Positions 41,061-50,202 are shown, counted from the first letter of the stretch. The stretch: DNA of 64,000 nt from Ruegeria sp. THAF33 (GCF_009363615.1 NZ_CP045384.1:2974501-3038500); one strand, 5' to 3'. The notes: generated from the sequence alone by a model not told the origin. Numbers and translations: made by a program.

Positions 41061-41955
41061 CCAGCAATACGGCTTCGACCCGACGGTTGAGATCGCGCCC
41101 TTCCGGAGTTGCATTCGACGTGAGCGGAGACAGATAGCCAACACCCTGCGCTTCGATCCGGTCGGGTGCCACGCCATGCGCATCGATCAAGCGGGTTCGC
41201 ACCGCCTCGGCCCGGCTTTTGCTGACCGCAATATTTGCCTGTAAGGCACCGGTATCGTCAGTGTGCCCCACCAACGCCAGGCGTGTGTTCGGGTTGTCGG
41301 TCAAGTATCCGGCCAGCAAGGTCAGCGAGTCAAACGGCCCTTCGCCCAGGGCAACCTCGCCCGTCGGAAAATGCAGATCATCCAGGATCACGTGGCCCGT
41401 TGTCGCCAAGGCCTCCAACACCCCGACCGAGCCTTCCACAGCTTGCTCGACCACCACAGGGTCCGGGTCCGGCGCGTCCTGGGGTGTGACCCGGATCATC
41501 TGAACATAGCCATCCGGGGGATTGCGGCTGACCAGCAGGCTAAGGGCAACCGGCCCCTTGGTGGCCGACAAAAAACGGTAATCCTGAATGGCGACATACA
41601 TGTCCGGGGTTGGCACGACCTCGGTGCCAAAGCGAAAGTCGAAACCACCGCAAACCCGCGCGTCGCATTCGAACAGGATCTTGTAGCCCTGCGCCTCGAT
41701 CTGATCCCGCAACGGTGCCAGCAGCTGCAATGTCGTGCTCGACCCCGCCTGAAGCCGCCACGTATAGCGTTCCACGCGCCCTTCGAGTGTTTCTGCGGGA
41801 ACCGAGCCATTTGCATAAGGCCCCGTCGGCAGATCATAGCTGTCCAGTGGCGATGTTCGGTCGCTGATCTGTCGGGCACTGGCCGGCAGGGTCAGGTCCT
41901 GCGCGGCAACAGGTCCTGTCATCAGCAGGGCAACAAGGGCGGCGGCGCGGATCAT
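41053..41955 (-). CDS. OmpA-family peptidoglycan-binding protein
   Basis: The 300-residue protein has a signal peptide (about 1-19, ending VAAQ). A central domain of unknown type with two cysteines follows, then a C-terminal OmpA domain from about residue 200, including LALVGHTDDTGALQANIAVSKSRAE and the DRIEAQGVGYLSP and NRRVEAVL segments. The C-terminus should bind peptidoglycan. It overlaps the AhpD-like gene by 4 bases (ATGA) and converges with the SbtA-like gene, overlapping by 8 bases. Confidence 0.88.
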   Translation of the reverse strand: MIRAAALVALLMTGPVAAQDLTLPASARQISDRTSPLDSYDLPTGPYANGSVPAETLEGRVERYTWRLQAGSSTTLQLLAPLRDQIEAQGYKILFECDARVCGGFDFRFGTEVVPTPDMYVAIQDYRFLSATKGPVALSLLVSRNPPDGYVQMIRVTPQDAPDPDPVVVEQAVEGSVGVLEALATTGHVILDDLHFPTGEVALGEGPFDSLTLLAGYLTDNPNTRLALVGHTDDTGALQANIAVSKSRAEAVRTRLIDAHGVAPDRIEAQGVGYLSPLTSNATPEGRDLNRRVEAVLLVN

Positions 41956-42524
41956 CGAAACTGTGCGTGATATTCTTCGTTGGGCACCATCGCCGTCGCG
42001 CTGGCGACCCGGTTTGACATGTTGAAAAACCCGGCGACATTGGCGATGTCCCAGATGTCGCGGTCGGAAAAGCCTGCATCGCGCAGGCGCTGGCGGTCGG
42101 GCTCTTCGATCTCGGCGCTGGCGGTAGTCATCTTTGCGGCAAAGTCCAGCATCGCCCGTTGACGCGGCTCCAGCGGGGCGACGCGATAGTTCATCACCAG
42201 CATTTCGCCCAGTTGCGGATTGCCCGAAAGCTGACGCACCGCCGCCCCATGGGCGACCAGACAGTAGAAGCATTTGTTGATCGACGAGACGACGACCGCG
42301 ATCATCTCGCGTTCCAGTTTGGTCAGCCCGCTGTCAGCCAGCATCAGATCGTTATACATCGCGGTGAAGGCGTTCAGCTTGTCGATATCGAATGCGTTGG
42401 CTTTCAGCACATTCGGCACCATGCCCAGTTTTTCGACACAGATATCAAAGTATTTCTGCGTTTCCGGCGGCAGCGGATCGACCATGGGCAGGTTCAGCGC
42501 GGTAGGCATGTCTTTTTGTGTCAC
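41952..42524 (-). CDS. AhpD-like / carboxymuconolactone decarboxylase-family peroxidase-related protein
   Basis: The 190-residue protein has the CxxC redox motif in SSINKCFYCLVAHG near residue 88 and the all-helical fold of the AhpD / CMD family. It belongs to the peroxidase-related subgroup (KLGMVPNVLKANAFD). It probably acts as a thiol peroxidase or reductase; substrate is unknown. It starts at GTG (42524), or at an in-frame ATG five codons later. It is coupled to the OmpA-like gene. Confidence 0.88.
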   Translation of the reverse strand: MTQKDMPTALNLPMVDPLPPETQKYFDICVEKLGMVPNVLKANAFDIDKLNAFTAMYNDLMLADSGLTKLEREMIAVVVSSINKCFYCLVAHGAAVRQLSGNPQLGEMLVMNYRVAPLEPRQRAMLDFAAKMTTASAEIEEPDRQRLRDAGFSDRDIWDIANVAGFFNMSNRVASATAMVPNEEYHAQFR

Positions 42525-42539
42525 GGCGGCCTCTTCGGT

Positions 42540-43250
42540 TCAGACAAGATGACGGTAATGGTATTCGCCCGCGATCTCCATCCCGAGGGCACGATAAAGA
42601 CCGTTGGCGCCCTCATTGGCCTTGGTGCAGATCACGCTGAGGTTCTGCGCACCGTGATCACGCGCCCAGAATGCCGCCGCGCGCATGGTCCAGTGGCCCA
42701 ATCCCTGACGACGGTGTTCGGGCAACACTTCCAGCGCGTGGACCATCGCAGTGTCTGCATGCATCGCCACAAAAGCCACGCCGCTGGGTTTGTCGTTGTG
42801 ACGCAGCAAAAATCCTGTCTTGGGGCCCTTGGCACGTTCCATCACCGCGATCCGCTCGGGTCCGATCCCGCCCGAGGCCCAGATTTCGCGCATGATCTCA
42901 AGCGGTTCCCAGATTGAAAACACCATGACCGGTGGGATCGGCTGATCGATCAGCCGAGAGACGGGGCAGACATATATGTTGACCGGGTCAAGAATGTCGT
43001 ATCCCCGCTGGGCCAGCATTGCATCCAGGGCTTCATCCCCGGGCCGCAGGCAGAAGATGCGTTTTTGCCCCATGGCCAGCATCGCGGCCTCGGCGGCGTC
43101 GATATCGTCTTCATCGGCCGGGCCCAATGCACTGGCCGCAGACACGCGCGACCCTCCGCCCTGCCCCTCACGCAGCAGAAACGGGCCAAGCCGCTGATAG
43201 CGTGCGGCGGGCCAGGTTCCGTCGACTATTTCCGCCCAGTTATTGCTCAA
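42540..43250 (-). CDS. GNAT-family N-acetyltransferase
   Basis: The 236-residue protein has a C-terminal GNAT domain with VHALEVLPEHRRQGLG followed by GHWTMRAAAFWARDHGA, which is the acetyl-CoA pyrophosphate loop, and ANEGANGLYRALGMEIAGEYHYR. The N-terminal half is less conserved and may bind the acceptor. Substrate is unknown. It overlaps the CinA-like gene by 4 bases and is 15 bp upstream of the AhpD-like gene. Confidence 0.85.
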   Translation of the reverse strand: MSNNWAEIVDGTWPAARYQRLGPFLLREGQGGGSRVSAASALGPADEDDIDAAEAAMLAMGQKRIFCLRPGDEALDAMLAQRGYDILDPVNIYVCPVSRLIDQPIPPVMVFSIWEPLEIMREIWASGGIGPERIAVMERAKGPKTGFLLRHNDKPSGVAFVAMHADTAMVHALEVLPEHRRQGLGHWTMRAAAFWARDHGAQNLSVICTKANEGANGLYRALGMEIAGEYHYRHLV

Positions 43251-43969
43251 AGCTCAAGCTCTTTCGCCAGGCGAGTGGTGGCCGCGTCGATCCGGCCTCC
43301 GTCGGTGCCGCGCACAACCACATTGGCCCCGAAGGCACCGTTGATCTGAAACGGATAGCACCCGATGGACAGGTCGCTGAAATCTTCGGCCAAGGCCGCC
43401 AGGTTTGCGGCGATATCACCTTCTCCGCGGTCCACACGCAGAGTTTGCGACAGCAAAGGGCGGCCTCCGGTCAATGTTGGCAAAACGCTCGCCACCATCG
43501 CCTGAAAAACCGACGGCACACCTGCCATGACATGCACATTCGCAAGCGTGAACCCGGGCGCCGTCGAAACCGGGTTTTCGATCAGCGTCGCCCCGTCCGG
43601 AATACGCGCCATGCGCAGGCGGGCGGCATTCAGTTCCAGCCCGGATTTGTCGTAATGGGCCTGCAACAGCGCGCGCGCGTCATCGCGCACATCAATGGGT
43701 GTGTCGAAAGCGCGGGCAATGCAATCGGCCGTGATATCGTCATGGGTCGGGCCGATGCCGCCGCTGGTGAAGACATTGTCATAGGCGTCGGACAGCGCTT
43801 TGACGGCCGCTTCAATGGCAGGGGCGTCATCGCTGACAATGCGGACCTCTTTCAGGTCGATGCCGTGTTTGGTCAGTTCCTGCGCCAGAAAATGCATATT
43901 CGCATCGCGGGTGCGACCCGACAGGATTTCATCCCCGATCACCAGCATCGCTGCGGTTGGATTGGCCAT
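43247..43969 (-). CDS. CinA-like molybdopterin-binding (MoaB/MogA-type) protein
   Basis: The 240-residue protein has the MoCF domain start AAMLVIGDEILSGRTRDANM, the FTSGGIGPTHDDITADCIARAF motif near residue 68, and the NPVSTAPGFTLANVHVMAGVPSVF block. It matches the N-terminal part of CinA (competence/damage-inducible A). The C-terminal amidohydrolase domain of full CinA is absent, which is the common short form. Function is unsettled. It is coupled to the GNAT gene. Confidence 0.9.
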   Translation of the reverse strand: MANPTAAMLVIGDEILSGRTRDANMHFLAQELTKHGIDLKEVRIVSDDAPAIEAAVKALSDAYDNVFTSGGIGPTHDDITADCIARAFDTPIDVRDDARALLQAHYDKSGLELNAARLRMARIPDGATLIENPVSTAPGFTLANVHVMAGVPSVFQAMVASVLPTLTGGRPLLSQTLRVDRGEGDIAANLAALAEDFSDLSIGCYPFQINGAFGANVVVRGTDGGRIDAATTRLAKELEL

Positions 43970-44019
43970 GGCACTGTCCCCTCTTGATCGTCCTCAGGGG
44001 CAGGTATAGGCCCTGAACC

Positions 44020-44727
44020 ATGCGATTTGAAACCCCTCTTGTCCCCGCCCGGCTGATCCGCCGCTACAAACGCTTTCTGGCTGATTGCAGGCTTGAGGAT
44101 GGAAGTGAGGTAACGGCCCATTGCGCCAATCCGGGGTCGATGATGGGGCTGGCCGAGCCCGGCGAAAAGATTTGGCTGGAACCCAACGACGATCCGAAGA
44201 AAAAGCTGAAATTCGGATGGCGGCTGGTGGACCACGAGAACGGGCATTTTACCGGGGTCGATACCTCGGTCCCGAACCGGGCGCTGCGGGCTGCTTTGGA
44301 AGCCAGTGAGATTCCCGAACTGGCCGCCTATGACACCGTCCGGCCCGAGGTGAAATACGGCGACAACAGCCGCATCGATTTCCTGCTGACGGGGCCGGGC
44401 CTGCCGGATGCCTATGTCGAGGTGAAAAGCGTGACACTGTCACGCCAGCCCGGACTGGCCGAGTTTCCCGACAGCGTCACAGCCCGTGGCACCAAGCATC
44501 TGGGCGAGTTGGCCGCAATGGCGTCACAAGGGCATCGGGCGATCATGCTGTATTTGGTTCAGCGAACCGATTGCGACCGGTTTGCTTTGGCGGCCGATAT
44601 TGATCCGGTCTATGCGGCGGCGTTTGAGGCGGCGCAGGCGCAAGGGGTGGAACGGATCGTTTACGGGACGCGGATAACGCCGTCGGGGGTTTGGGTGCAG
44701 ACTGAAATGAGGATTTTGGCCGGCTGA
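44020..44727 (+). CDS. sfsA: SfsA family protein (sugar fermentation stimulation protein homologue)
   Basis: The 235-residue protein shows the SfsA motifs: VPARLIRRYKRFLADCRL, HCANPGSMMGL, and the nuclease-like RIDFLL...AYVEVKSVTL core with FPDSVTARGTKHL. E. coli SfsA was reported to bind DNA and affect maltose metabolism; the fold suggests a nuclease. Function here is not shown. It is divergent from the CinA-like gene. Confidence 0.95.
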   Translation: MRFETPLVPARLIRRYKRFLADCRLEDGSEVTAHCANPGSMMGLAEPGEKIWLEPNDDPKKKLKFGWRLVDHENGHFTGVDTSVPNRALRAALEASEIPELAAYDTVRPEVKYGDNSRIDFLLTGPGLPDAYVEVKSVTLSRQPGLAEFPDSVTARGTKHLGELAAMASQGHRAIMLYLVQRTDCDRFALAADIDPVYAAAFEAAQAQGVERIVYGTRITPSGVWVQTEMRILAG

Positions 44728-44728
44728 G

Positions 44729-45124
44729 TCAGTCCGAAACGACAGCATCAACCTCTATCTCGACCAGCCACTCGGGATTCCCAAATCGTTCGATGGCCAT
44801 GATAGTATCTACAGGGCGAGCATCCAAACAATACAGCTTTCGGGCTTCGATCGCCTGTTTCCAGTTTTCGATTTCGGTCAGGATGACACGCGTTCTGACA
44901 ATATCGTGCAGCCCTGACCCGGCACGCTCAAGCGCATCTTTGATGATTTCGAAACATTGTCTGGTTTGCAGATAGACATCGCCGACACCCACAGTGTTGC
45001 CCTCAGCATCGACTGGTGCGGTTCCCCCGACCGCGATGAAGTTCCCGACCCGAACCGCTCGGCTGAACCCAACGATGCTTTCCATGGGGTTTCCGTTAGA
45101 GATCAATTCTCGTTTCTGTGACAT
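44729..45124 (-). CDS. RidA-family protein
   Basis: The 131-residue protein has the RidA/YjgF fold motifs SRAVRVGNFIAVGGTAPVD, LERAGSGLHDIVRTRV with the conserved Arg, and the C-terminal WLVEIEVDAVVSD glutamate. Family members hydrolyse reactive enamines and imines. It converges with sfsA, with one base between the stops. Confidence 0.92.
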   Translation of the reverse strand: MSQKRELISNGNPMESIVGFSRAVRVGNFIAVGGTAPVDAEGNTVGVGDVYLQTRQCFEIIKDALERAGSGLHDIVRTRVILTEIENWKQAIEARKLYCLDARPVDTIMAIERFGNPEWLVEIEVDAVVSD

Positions 45125-45393
45125 GCATCCGGTTCCCTGATTTTCTCAAGAAAAAGTGCAATCATTAGATACTGATCCGCCTGCCGTGAAAAGTGTCCAA
45201 GCCAGTAGCCGTACGGATTGCGGTCGAGGCGGTGGGGTCCAAGATGCTGCAATGCAGCCCCTACTCTTGAATCCTGAGCCAACGGAACCAAGTTTCTCGC
45301 ATGGTTTACGCAGTCTGAACGCGCGCCCTCTGGTACTTTCTGCACAAGCAGCGTAAAAGGAATGCTGCGCGCAACATTTGGAGCTTAGCGTCG

Positions 45394-46206
45394 ATGAAAG
45401 AGCATCGTGGCCGCCTGACCAAGGACGGCATTCGCATCTATGAACAAGGTGACTTTGCCGGGATGCACGCGGCAGGGGCTTTGGCGGCGCGGATTCTGGA
45501 TGATATTGCAGAACATGTGTTTCCCGGTCAAACCACCGGCGCACTTGACGGGCTGATCACGCAGATGGTCGAAGACGCCGGTGCGACCTCGGCCACCATA
45601 GGTTATAAAGGCTATCAGCACGCCAGCTGCATCAGCGTGAACCACGTTGTCTGCCACGGTATTCCCGGTGAGAAAAAGCTGAAGGACGGCGATATCCTGA
45701 ATATCGACGTCACCGTCATCGTCGATGGCTGGTTTGGCGACACCTCACGCATGTATGTGGCGGGCAAGCTGCCGCGCAAGGCGGAACGGCTGATCCAGGT
45801 GACCCATGACGCGCTGTTCAAGGGCATCGAGATGGTCAAGCCGGGCAATACCTTTGGTGACATCGGCCATGCCATCCAGTCCTACGTCGAAGCACATCGG
45901 ATGAGCGTCGTGCGTGATTTCTGCGGTCATGGTCTGGGTCGTGTGTTTCACGCGCCACCGAACGTGCTGCACTATGGTCGCCCGGGCACCGGTGCCGTGC
46001 TGGAAGAGGGTATGTTCTTTACCATCGAACCCATGGTCAACCTGGGTCGCCCGGAAACCAAGACTCTGGCCGACGACTGGACAGCCGTGACCCGCGACAA
46101 ATCGCTGTCGGCACAGTTCGAACATTCGGTGGGCGTCACCTCGGATGGGGTCGATATCTTTACCCTGTCACCCGCTGGCAAGTTTCACCCGACTTATTCG
46201 TCCTGA
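45394..46206 (+). CDS. map: Methionine aminopeptidase, type I
   Basis: Map removes the initiator methionine from new proteins. The 270-residue protein has the five metal ligands Asp105, Asp116, His179, Glu212 and Glu243 at the spacing of E. coli Map, plus His88 in VVCHGIPG. No strong ribosome site is seen upstream of the ATG; the upstream 269 bp hold no supported gene. Its 3' end overlaps a small convergent gene by 13 bases. Confidence 0.97.
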   Translation: MKEHRGRLTKDGIRIYEQGDFAGMHAAGALAARILDDIAEHVFPGQTTGALDGLITQMVEDAGATSATIGYKGYQHASCISVNHVVCHGIPGEKKLKDGDILNIDVTVIVDGWFGDTSRMYVAGKLPRKAERLIQVTHDALFKGIEMVKPGNTFGDIGHAIQSYVEAHRMSVVRDFCGHGLGRVFHAPPNVLHYGRPGTGAVLEEGMFFTIEPMVNLGRPETKTLADDWTAVTRDKSLSAQFEHSVGVTSDGVDIFTLSPAGKFHPTYSS

Positions 46207-46373
46207 TCCGCGGCCTGTTCGCGGAGGAGTTTCAGCAGCATCGTTTCGTCCGCCCACGGCGTGACCGCGTCGTGGATGAAGACCGGCGCGCGCGTGGGTT
46301 TGCGCTCGGGGCCGGCAGCGGCTTCGGTGTCACTGGAAAAGGTCCAGGCAAAAGGTGTCAGGGTGCGGTCCAT
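46194..46373 (-). CDS. Small 59-residue protein, unknown
   Basis: An ATG at 46373 opens a frame of 59 codons to TAA. The product begins MDRTLTPFAW, has an acidic Asp/Glu/Ala stretch, then TRAPVFIHDAVTPWADETM and ends LLKLLREQAADQDE. Its third codon positions are GC-rich like the neighbours. It lies 25 bp downstream of the HAD gene on the same strand. It is too short for many gene callers. Function is unknown, and it may be a conserved small roseobacter protein. Confidence 0.55.
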   Translation of the reverse strand: MDRTLTPFAWTFSSDTEAAAGPERKPTRAPVFIHDAVTPWADETMLLKLLREQAADQDE

Positions 46374-46398
46374 GCGTGCACATTAGCACAACCGCGGG

Positions 46399-47034
46399 TC
46401 AAAGTCCCAACAACCCATGCGCCTGTGACATGTCCGTGATCACCTCGGCCCCCAGATCCGCCAGCTTTTCACCGCCTCCATGAGGCGCATAAGCAAGGCA
46501 ACGCATGCCGGCGCGGATCGCCGCCGTGACACCACTGTGACTGTCTTCGATCACCACCGGAGCCGTCGCGCCAAAGTGCTCGGCGGCCAGGCGGAACATC
46601 TTTGGGTCCGGCTTTCCGGTGCCCAGCACATGGGCCGAGAACATCACGTCTTTGAAGCGGTCCCAAATCCCGTTCTGACCCAGAGTGATCTTCATCTTGT
46701 CCGGGCTGCCATTCGACGCGACGCAACAGGGGATACCCTTTTGATCCAGCCCCGCAAGCAGGTCTGCGATACCGGGGACCAATGGCACACCTGCGCGCAG
46801 GCGGTCATAGGTTTCGGCATAGATCTGATCTATCCAGTCTTCGGGCAGAACGGCACCCATCGCGCGGGCCTTGTCCCGCACCCCCACCATGGTTCCGCCC
46901 ACGAACAGGGACATGCATTCACGCAGTGCCAGATGCAGGCCATGATGCGCCAGATTGTCCACCAGCACCTGGTTCGAGATCACCTCGCTGTCCACCAGAA
47001 CGCCGTCGCAATCGAAAATGACAAGATCGTGCAT
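46399..47034 (-). CDS. HAD-superfamily hydrolase (subfamily IA)
   Basis: The 211-residue protein has the nucleophile motif IFDCDGVLVDSE at 7-18, the CVASNGSPDKMK motif II near residue 107, and GTGKPDPKMFRLA and IEDSHSGVTAA (motifs III and IV). A helical cap lies between motifs I and II. It belongs with phosphoglycolate phosphatase or beta-phosphoglucomutase-like enzymes; the substrate is not determined. Confidence 0.9.
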   Translation of the reverse strand: MHDLVIFDCDGVLVDSEVISNQVLVDNLAHHGLHLALRECMSLFVGGTMVGVRDKARAMGAVLPEDWIDQIYAETYDRLRAGVPLVPGIADLLAGLDQKGIPCCVASNGSPDKMKITLGQNGIWDRFKDVMFSAHVLGTGKPDPKMFRLAAEHFGATAPVVIEDSHSGVTAAIRAGMRCLAYAPHGGGEKLADLGAEVITDMSQAHGLLGL

Positions 47035-47123
47035 ATGGGATTCCTGCTGTGCCTCGCGCTCGGCCTATCCAAGCTGTCCCGTCATTGCAAACACAGGCCG
47101 CCGGCCAAACCGCGCGAAACGTC

Positions 47124-47681
47124 TCAGCCTTGCACACCTTTCCACATCAAGGAAATATGCGTGTCGCCATATTTGCGACTGTCTTGCAATGTGAACCCGG
47201 CCGGCGCCTGCATCGGGGCGTTTTCTTCCCAAACCAACAATGCATCATCCGCGATCCAGCCATTGGCCAAGGCGGCGACGGCCTTCTGCCCCATGGATTT
47301 CCCGTAGGGCGGGTCCAGAAAAATCAGATCGTAAGGCGCGCCGGGATTGTCGCCCAACCGGGTCGCATCGCGGCAGACCAAGTCGGTACGGTCGGCGCTG
47401 CGGGTCAGGTCGATATTCTTGCGTATCAACCCCTGAGCCACCCGCCCGTCATCGACGAAGGTGACATGCGACGCCCCCCGCGACAGCGCCTCGAGCCCCA
47501 GCGCACCGGTTCCCGCGAACAGATCCAGCACCCGCAAACCGTCAAAATCTATCTGGTGGTTGAGTACATTGAACAGGCTTTCCCGCACGCGGTCGGTGGT
47601 GGGGCGCAGATGCGCGCCCGCATCACCCTTGCCGACCGGGGCGAGGGCGCGGCCCCGGAATTCTCCGGCTATGATCCTCAC
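47124..47681 (-). CDS. rsmD: 16S rRNA (guanine(966)-N(2))-methyltransferase
   Basis: RsmD methylates G966 of 16S rRNA. The 185-residue protein has the start MRIIAGEFRGR, RPTTDRVRESLFN, the SAM loop LDLFAGTGALGLEALSRGA and the catalytic motif DLIFLDPPYG. It overlaps the ferredoxin-reductase-like gene by 4 bases and is the last gene of that pair. Confidence 0.96.
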   Translation of the reverse strand: MRIIAGEFRGRALAPVGKGDAGAHLRPTTDRVRESLFNVLNHQIDFDGLRVLDLFAGTGALGLEALSRGASHVTFVDDGRVAQGLIRKNIDLTRSADRTDLVCRDATRLGDNPGAPYDLIFLDPPYGKSMGQKAVAALANGWIADDALLVWEENAPMQAPAGFTLQDSRKYGDTHISLMWKGVQG

Positions 47682-48889
47682 GCCTTGAGCAGCGGTTTTA
47701 GGTCCGCGTTCGGGTCTGCCACGACTTCGGGATCAGCGGTCTTGCCCATTTCGATCAATCTTTTGCCGACCATGTATGCCCGCGGATCATTCACCGCGTC
47801 CACAGCAATCAGCCTGTCGCCTTTGTAATACCAGAAGGACACGGTCTGACCCTCGCCCTTGCGGGTCACCACGCGGTCATATCCGGTGTTCAGGCCCGCG
47901 ATCTGAAGCTTGACGTCGTACTGGTCCGACCAGAACCATGGGGTTGCCACATAATCCTTGGCCGCGCCCAGCATGTTCTGCGCCACGATTTCGGCCTGGT
48001 CGATCGCGTTGGGGACGCTTTCCAGACGGATACGCCCTTCGCCATGGGGGAAAGAGGCGCAATCGCCCGCCGCCCAGATCGACGGATCAGACGTGCGACC
48101 ATGGGCATCGGTTTTGATGCCGTTGTCCAGTTCGAGCCCTGCCATCTCGGCCAGTTGGGTAGAGGGGGTGATGCCCACACCGACCACGACGAAATCAACG
48201 TCCAGCGTCGTGCCGTCCGTCAACACGGCCCCCACAACCCTGCCATTTTCGCCGATCAGACGATCCAGCCCGACACCTTCGCGGATGTCGGCACCGTATT
48301 CGCTGTGCAACGCGCGGAAATACGCGCTGGTTTCGGGCGCAGCGACCCGTTGCAGGATGCGGTCGGCCATCTCGACCAAGGTGACCTTGACGCCGCGTTT
48401 CGCGCAGACGGCGGCGGCCTCGAGCCCGATGTAACCGCCGCCCACGATCAACGCGCGGGCGCCTTCGGTCACTTTGGGTTCCATCTCATCAATATGGGCC
48501 AGGTCGCGCACCACATGTACGCCATCCAGATCGCCTCCGATGGCGGCAGGCAGGCGGCGCGGATCTGACCCGGTGGTCAGCGTCAGTTCGTCATACGGGA
48601 TGACTTCATCCCCAACAGTGACCGTTTTGGCCTTGGGGTCGATGCCGGTCACGCGCTGGCCAAGCCGCAGAGTGATGTTGTTTTCGGCATAGAAGCTTTC
48701 GGGTCGCAGGAACAGGCGCTCCAGCTCCATCTCTCCTAGAAGATAGGCCTTGGACAAAGGCGGGCGCTGATACGGCAGGTGCGGCTCGGCCCCGATCAGA
48801 GTAATCTTTCCGTCGAACCCGTCCTTGCGCAGCCGCGCCACCAAGGACGCTCCTGCCTGACCCGCGCCAATCACGACAATATGGCTCAT
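47678..48889 (-). CDS. NAD(P)/FAD-dependent ferredoxin-type reductase
   Basis: The 403-residue protein has the FAD loop VIGAGQAGASLVARL at the N-terminus, LPYQRPPLSKAYL, a second NAD(P)-binding loop IVGGGYIGLEAAAVCAK near residue 145, and the DVEFxAAGD-like IWAAGDCASFPH motif near residue 272. This is the pattern of ferredoxin/rubredoxin reductases that serve cytochrome P450s or dioxygenases. No ferredoxin or P450 gene is adjacent. The electron acceptor is therefore unknown. Confidence 0.9.
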   Translation of the reverse strand: MSHIVVIGAGQAGASLVARLRKDGFDGKITLIGAEPHLPYQRPPLSKAYLLGEMELERLFLRPESFYAENNITLRLGQRVTGIDPKAKTVTVGDEVIPYDELTLTTGSDPRRLPAAIGGDLDGVHVVRDLAHIDEMEPKVTEGARALIVGGGYIGLEAAAVCAKRGVKVTLVEMADRILQRVAAPETSAYFRALHSEYGADIREGVGLDRLIGENGRVVGAVLTDGTTLDVDFVVVGVGITPSTQLAEMAGLELDNGIKTDAHGRTSDPSIWAAGDCASFPHGEGRIRLESVPNAIDQAEIVAQNMLGAAKDYVATPWFWSDQYDVKLQIAGLNTGYDRVVTRKGEGQTVSFWYYKGDRLIAVDAVNDPRAYMVGKRLIEMGKTADPEVVADPNADLKPLLKA

Positions 48890-48988
48890 GCTTTGCCCAC
48901 CCCGCAGTTTTCCCGTGGTCTCTCTGATTTGACCACCTATATTGCGGCTTAGCCCAATTCTGCAAATCCAAACGACAGGAGCTGAAAA

Positions 48989-49474
48989 ATGATTTCAACA
49001 GGAGACACCCTGCCCGAGGCCACACTGATCCAGATGGGGGCCGACGGGCCGGAGGAAGTTCGGATTTCAGACAAGACCAAGGGGCGCAAGGTTGTCATTT
49101 TCGCTGTGCCCGGCGCCTATACCGGCACATGCACCACCGCACATGTGCCAAGCTTCATTCGCACCAAAAAGCAGTTCGACGACAAGGGCGTGGACGAGAT
49201 CATGTGCCTGTCGGTCAACGACCCGTTCGTCATGCAGGCCTGGGGTGAATCCACCGGCGCCACCGCGGCCGGACTGACCATGGTATCAGACGCGGCCTCA
49301 GAATTCACCAAAGCCATCGGCATGGATTTCGACGCCCCGCCCGTTGGCCTGTTCGCGCGCTCGAAACGGTATGCGATGCTGGTCGAGGACGGCAAGATCA
49401 CGGCCCTGAACCTGGAAGAAAACCCCGGTGCCTGCGGGATCTCGGCGGGTGAAGGTTTGCTGGAGGTGATCTGA
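48989..49474 (+). CDS. Peroxiredoxin (Prx5 type)
   Basis: The 161-residue protein has the peroxidatic Cys48 in PGAYTGTCTTAHVPSF and the Prx5-type DPFVMQAWGE segment. A second cysteine, in NPGACGISAGE near the C-terminus, could be the resolving residue. It reduces peroxides with thiol donors, most likely glutathione/glutaredoxin or thioredoxin. It is divergent from the ferredoxin reductase-like gene. A 9-bp hairpin (49482-49504) follows the stop but lacks a T run. Confidence 0.95.
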   Translation: MISTGDTLPEATLIQMGADGPEEVRISDKTKGRKVVIFAVPGAYTGTCTTAHVPSFIRTKKQFDDKGVDEIMCLSVNDPFVMQAWGESTGATAAGLTMVSDAASEFTKAIGMDFDAPPVGLFARSKRYAMLVEDGKITALNLEENPGACGISAGEGLLEVI

Positions 49475-49576
49475 ATTTGGCCGGCCCCGGTCTGTCCGGG
49501 GCCGCGTGAACCCAATTTAACTTGAAGCACTGCCTCAATGCGCGAATACTCGTCGCACAAAATTGGGGAGATTTTT

Positions 49577-49822
49577 ATGAAACTTAAGGTATTTTCATCC
49601 ATCCTGACCGGCGCAGCGCTTTTGGCAGCCTGCGGTCCGGCCCCAACCCCGCAACAGCAAGCCGCACGACAGCACGAGATTGCCTGCCTCAGCGGCACAC
49701 TGGGCGGCGCCTTGATCGGCGGTGCAATCGGCAACCAGTTCGGCGGCGGATCGGGCAAGACGATCCTGACCGCAGCCGGTGCTGCCGCCGGTGGCATTGA
49801 AGGCCAAAGATTTGCATGCTGA
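49577..49822 (+). CDS. Small glycine-zipper lipoprotein
   Basis: The 81-residue protein has a lipoprotein signal with lipobox LLAAC at about Cys19. After a Gln/Ala-rich linker comes a glycine-zipper segment, GGALIGGAIGNQFGGGSG, then TILTAAGAAAGG. It resembles 17-kDa-antigen/YMGG-type outer-membrane lipoproteins, though shorter. GGGGAG lies upstream. It starts a run of three small envelope genes. Its function is unknown. Confidence 0.75.
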   Translation: MKLKVFSSILTGAALLAACGPAPTPQQQAARQHEIACLSGTLGGALIGGAIGNQFGGGSGKTILTAAGAAAGGIEGQRFAC

Positions 49823-49833
49823 GGAGATTGGAC

Positions 49834-50181
49834 ATGAAACGGGCGATTTTTGTATTCACAGCTGCATTCCTGGCCTCGGCCACCAATGCCGAAACCGTGG
49901 CCGAGCTGCATGAAAAAGAATTGAATGCCATCGACGCAAACAATGACGGGTTCCTGTCCAAAGACGAGTTCGACGCTTTTTCGGACTATGCGTTTCAGGC
50001 CATGGACGAAGACAAGAACGGCACACTGGGTCAGGCCGAGGCCAAGCCGTTTCTGGACATAAAGCAGTTCCAGAATGTTGACCGCAACAAGGACAGCTTT
50101 ATTTCAAGATCGGAATATGATGCACAGATGAATGAAGATTTCGACGCGGCAGATCAGAATGGCAACGGCCAACTGGACTAA
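49834..50181 (+). CDS. Small EF-hand protein, secreted
   Basis: The 115-residue protein has a signal peptide (about 1-19) and four EF-hand-like loops: DANNDGFLSKDE, DEDKNGTLGQAE, DRNKDSFISRSE and a partial DQNGNGQLD at the C-terminus. It should bind calcium in the periplasm. GAGGAG lies 8 bases before the ATG. It sits 11 bp after the glycine-zipper lipoprotein gene and 21 bp before the next small lipoprotein gene, so they probably form an operon. Confidence 0.82.
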   Translation: MKRAIFVFTAAFLASATNAETVAELHEKELNAIDANNDGFLSKDEFDAFSDYAFQAMDEDKNGTLGQAEAKPFLDIKQFQNVDRNKDSFISRSEYDAQMNEDFDAADQNGNGQLD

Positions 50182-50202
50182 GCCCGCTTGAAGGAGCTTG
50201 CT

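Noticed and set aside
45103..45345. 80-codon GTG-started frame before the RidA gene
   Set aside because: It has some protein-like character (LGPHRLDRNPYGYWL) but overlaps the RidA start, has no ribosome site that I can see, and no family match. It might be a decayed gene.
45125..45393. Search for a tRNA or small RNA in the gap before map
   Set aside because: No cloverleaf-compatible arms or T-loop sequence could be found by eye.
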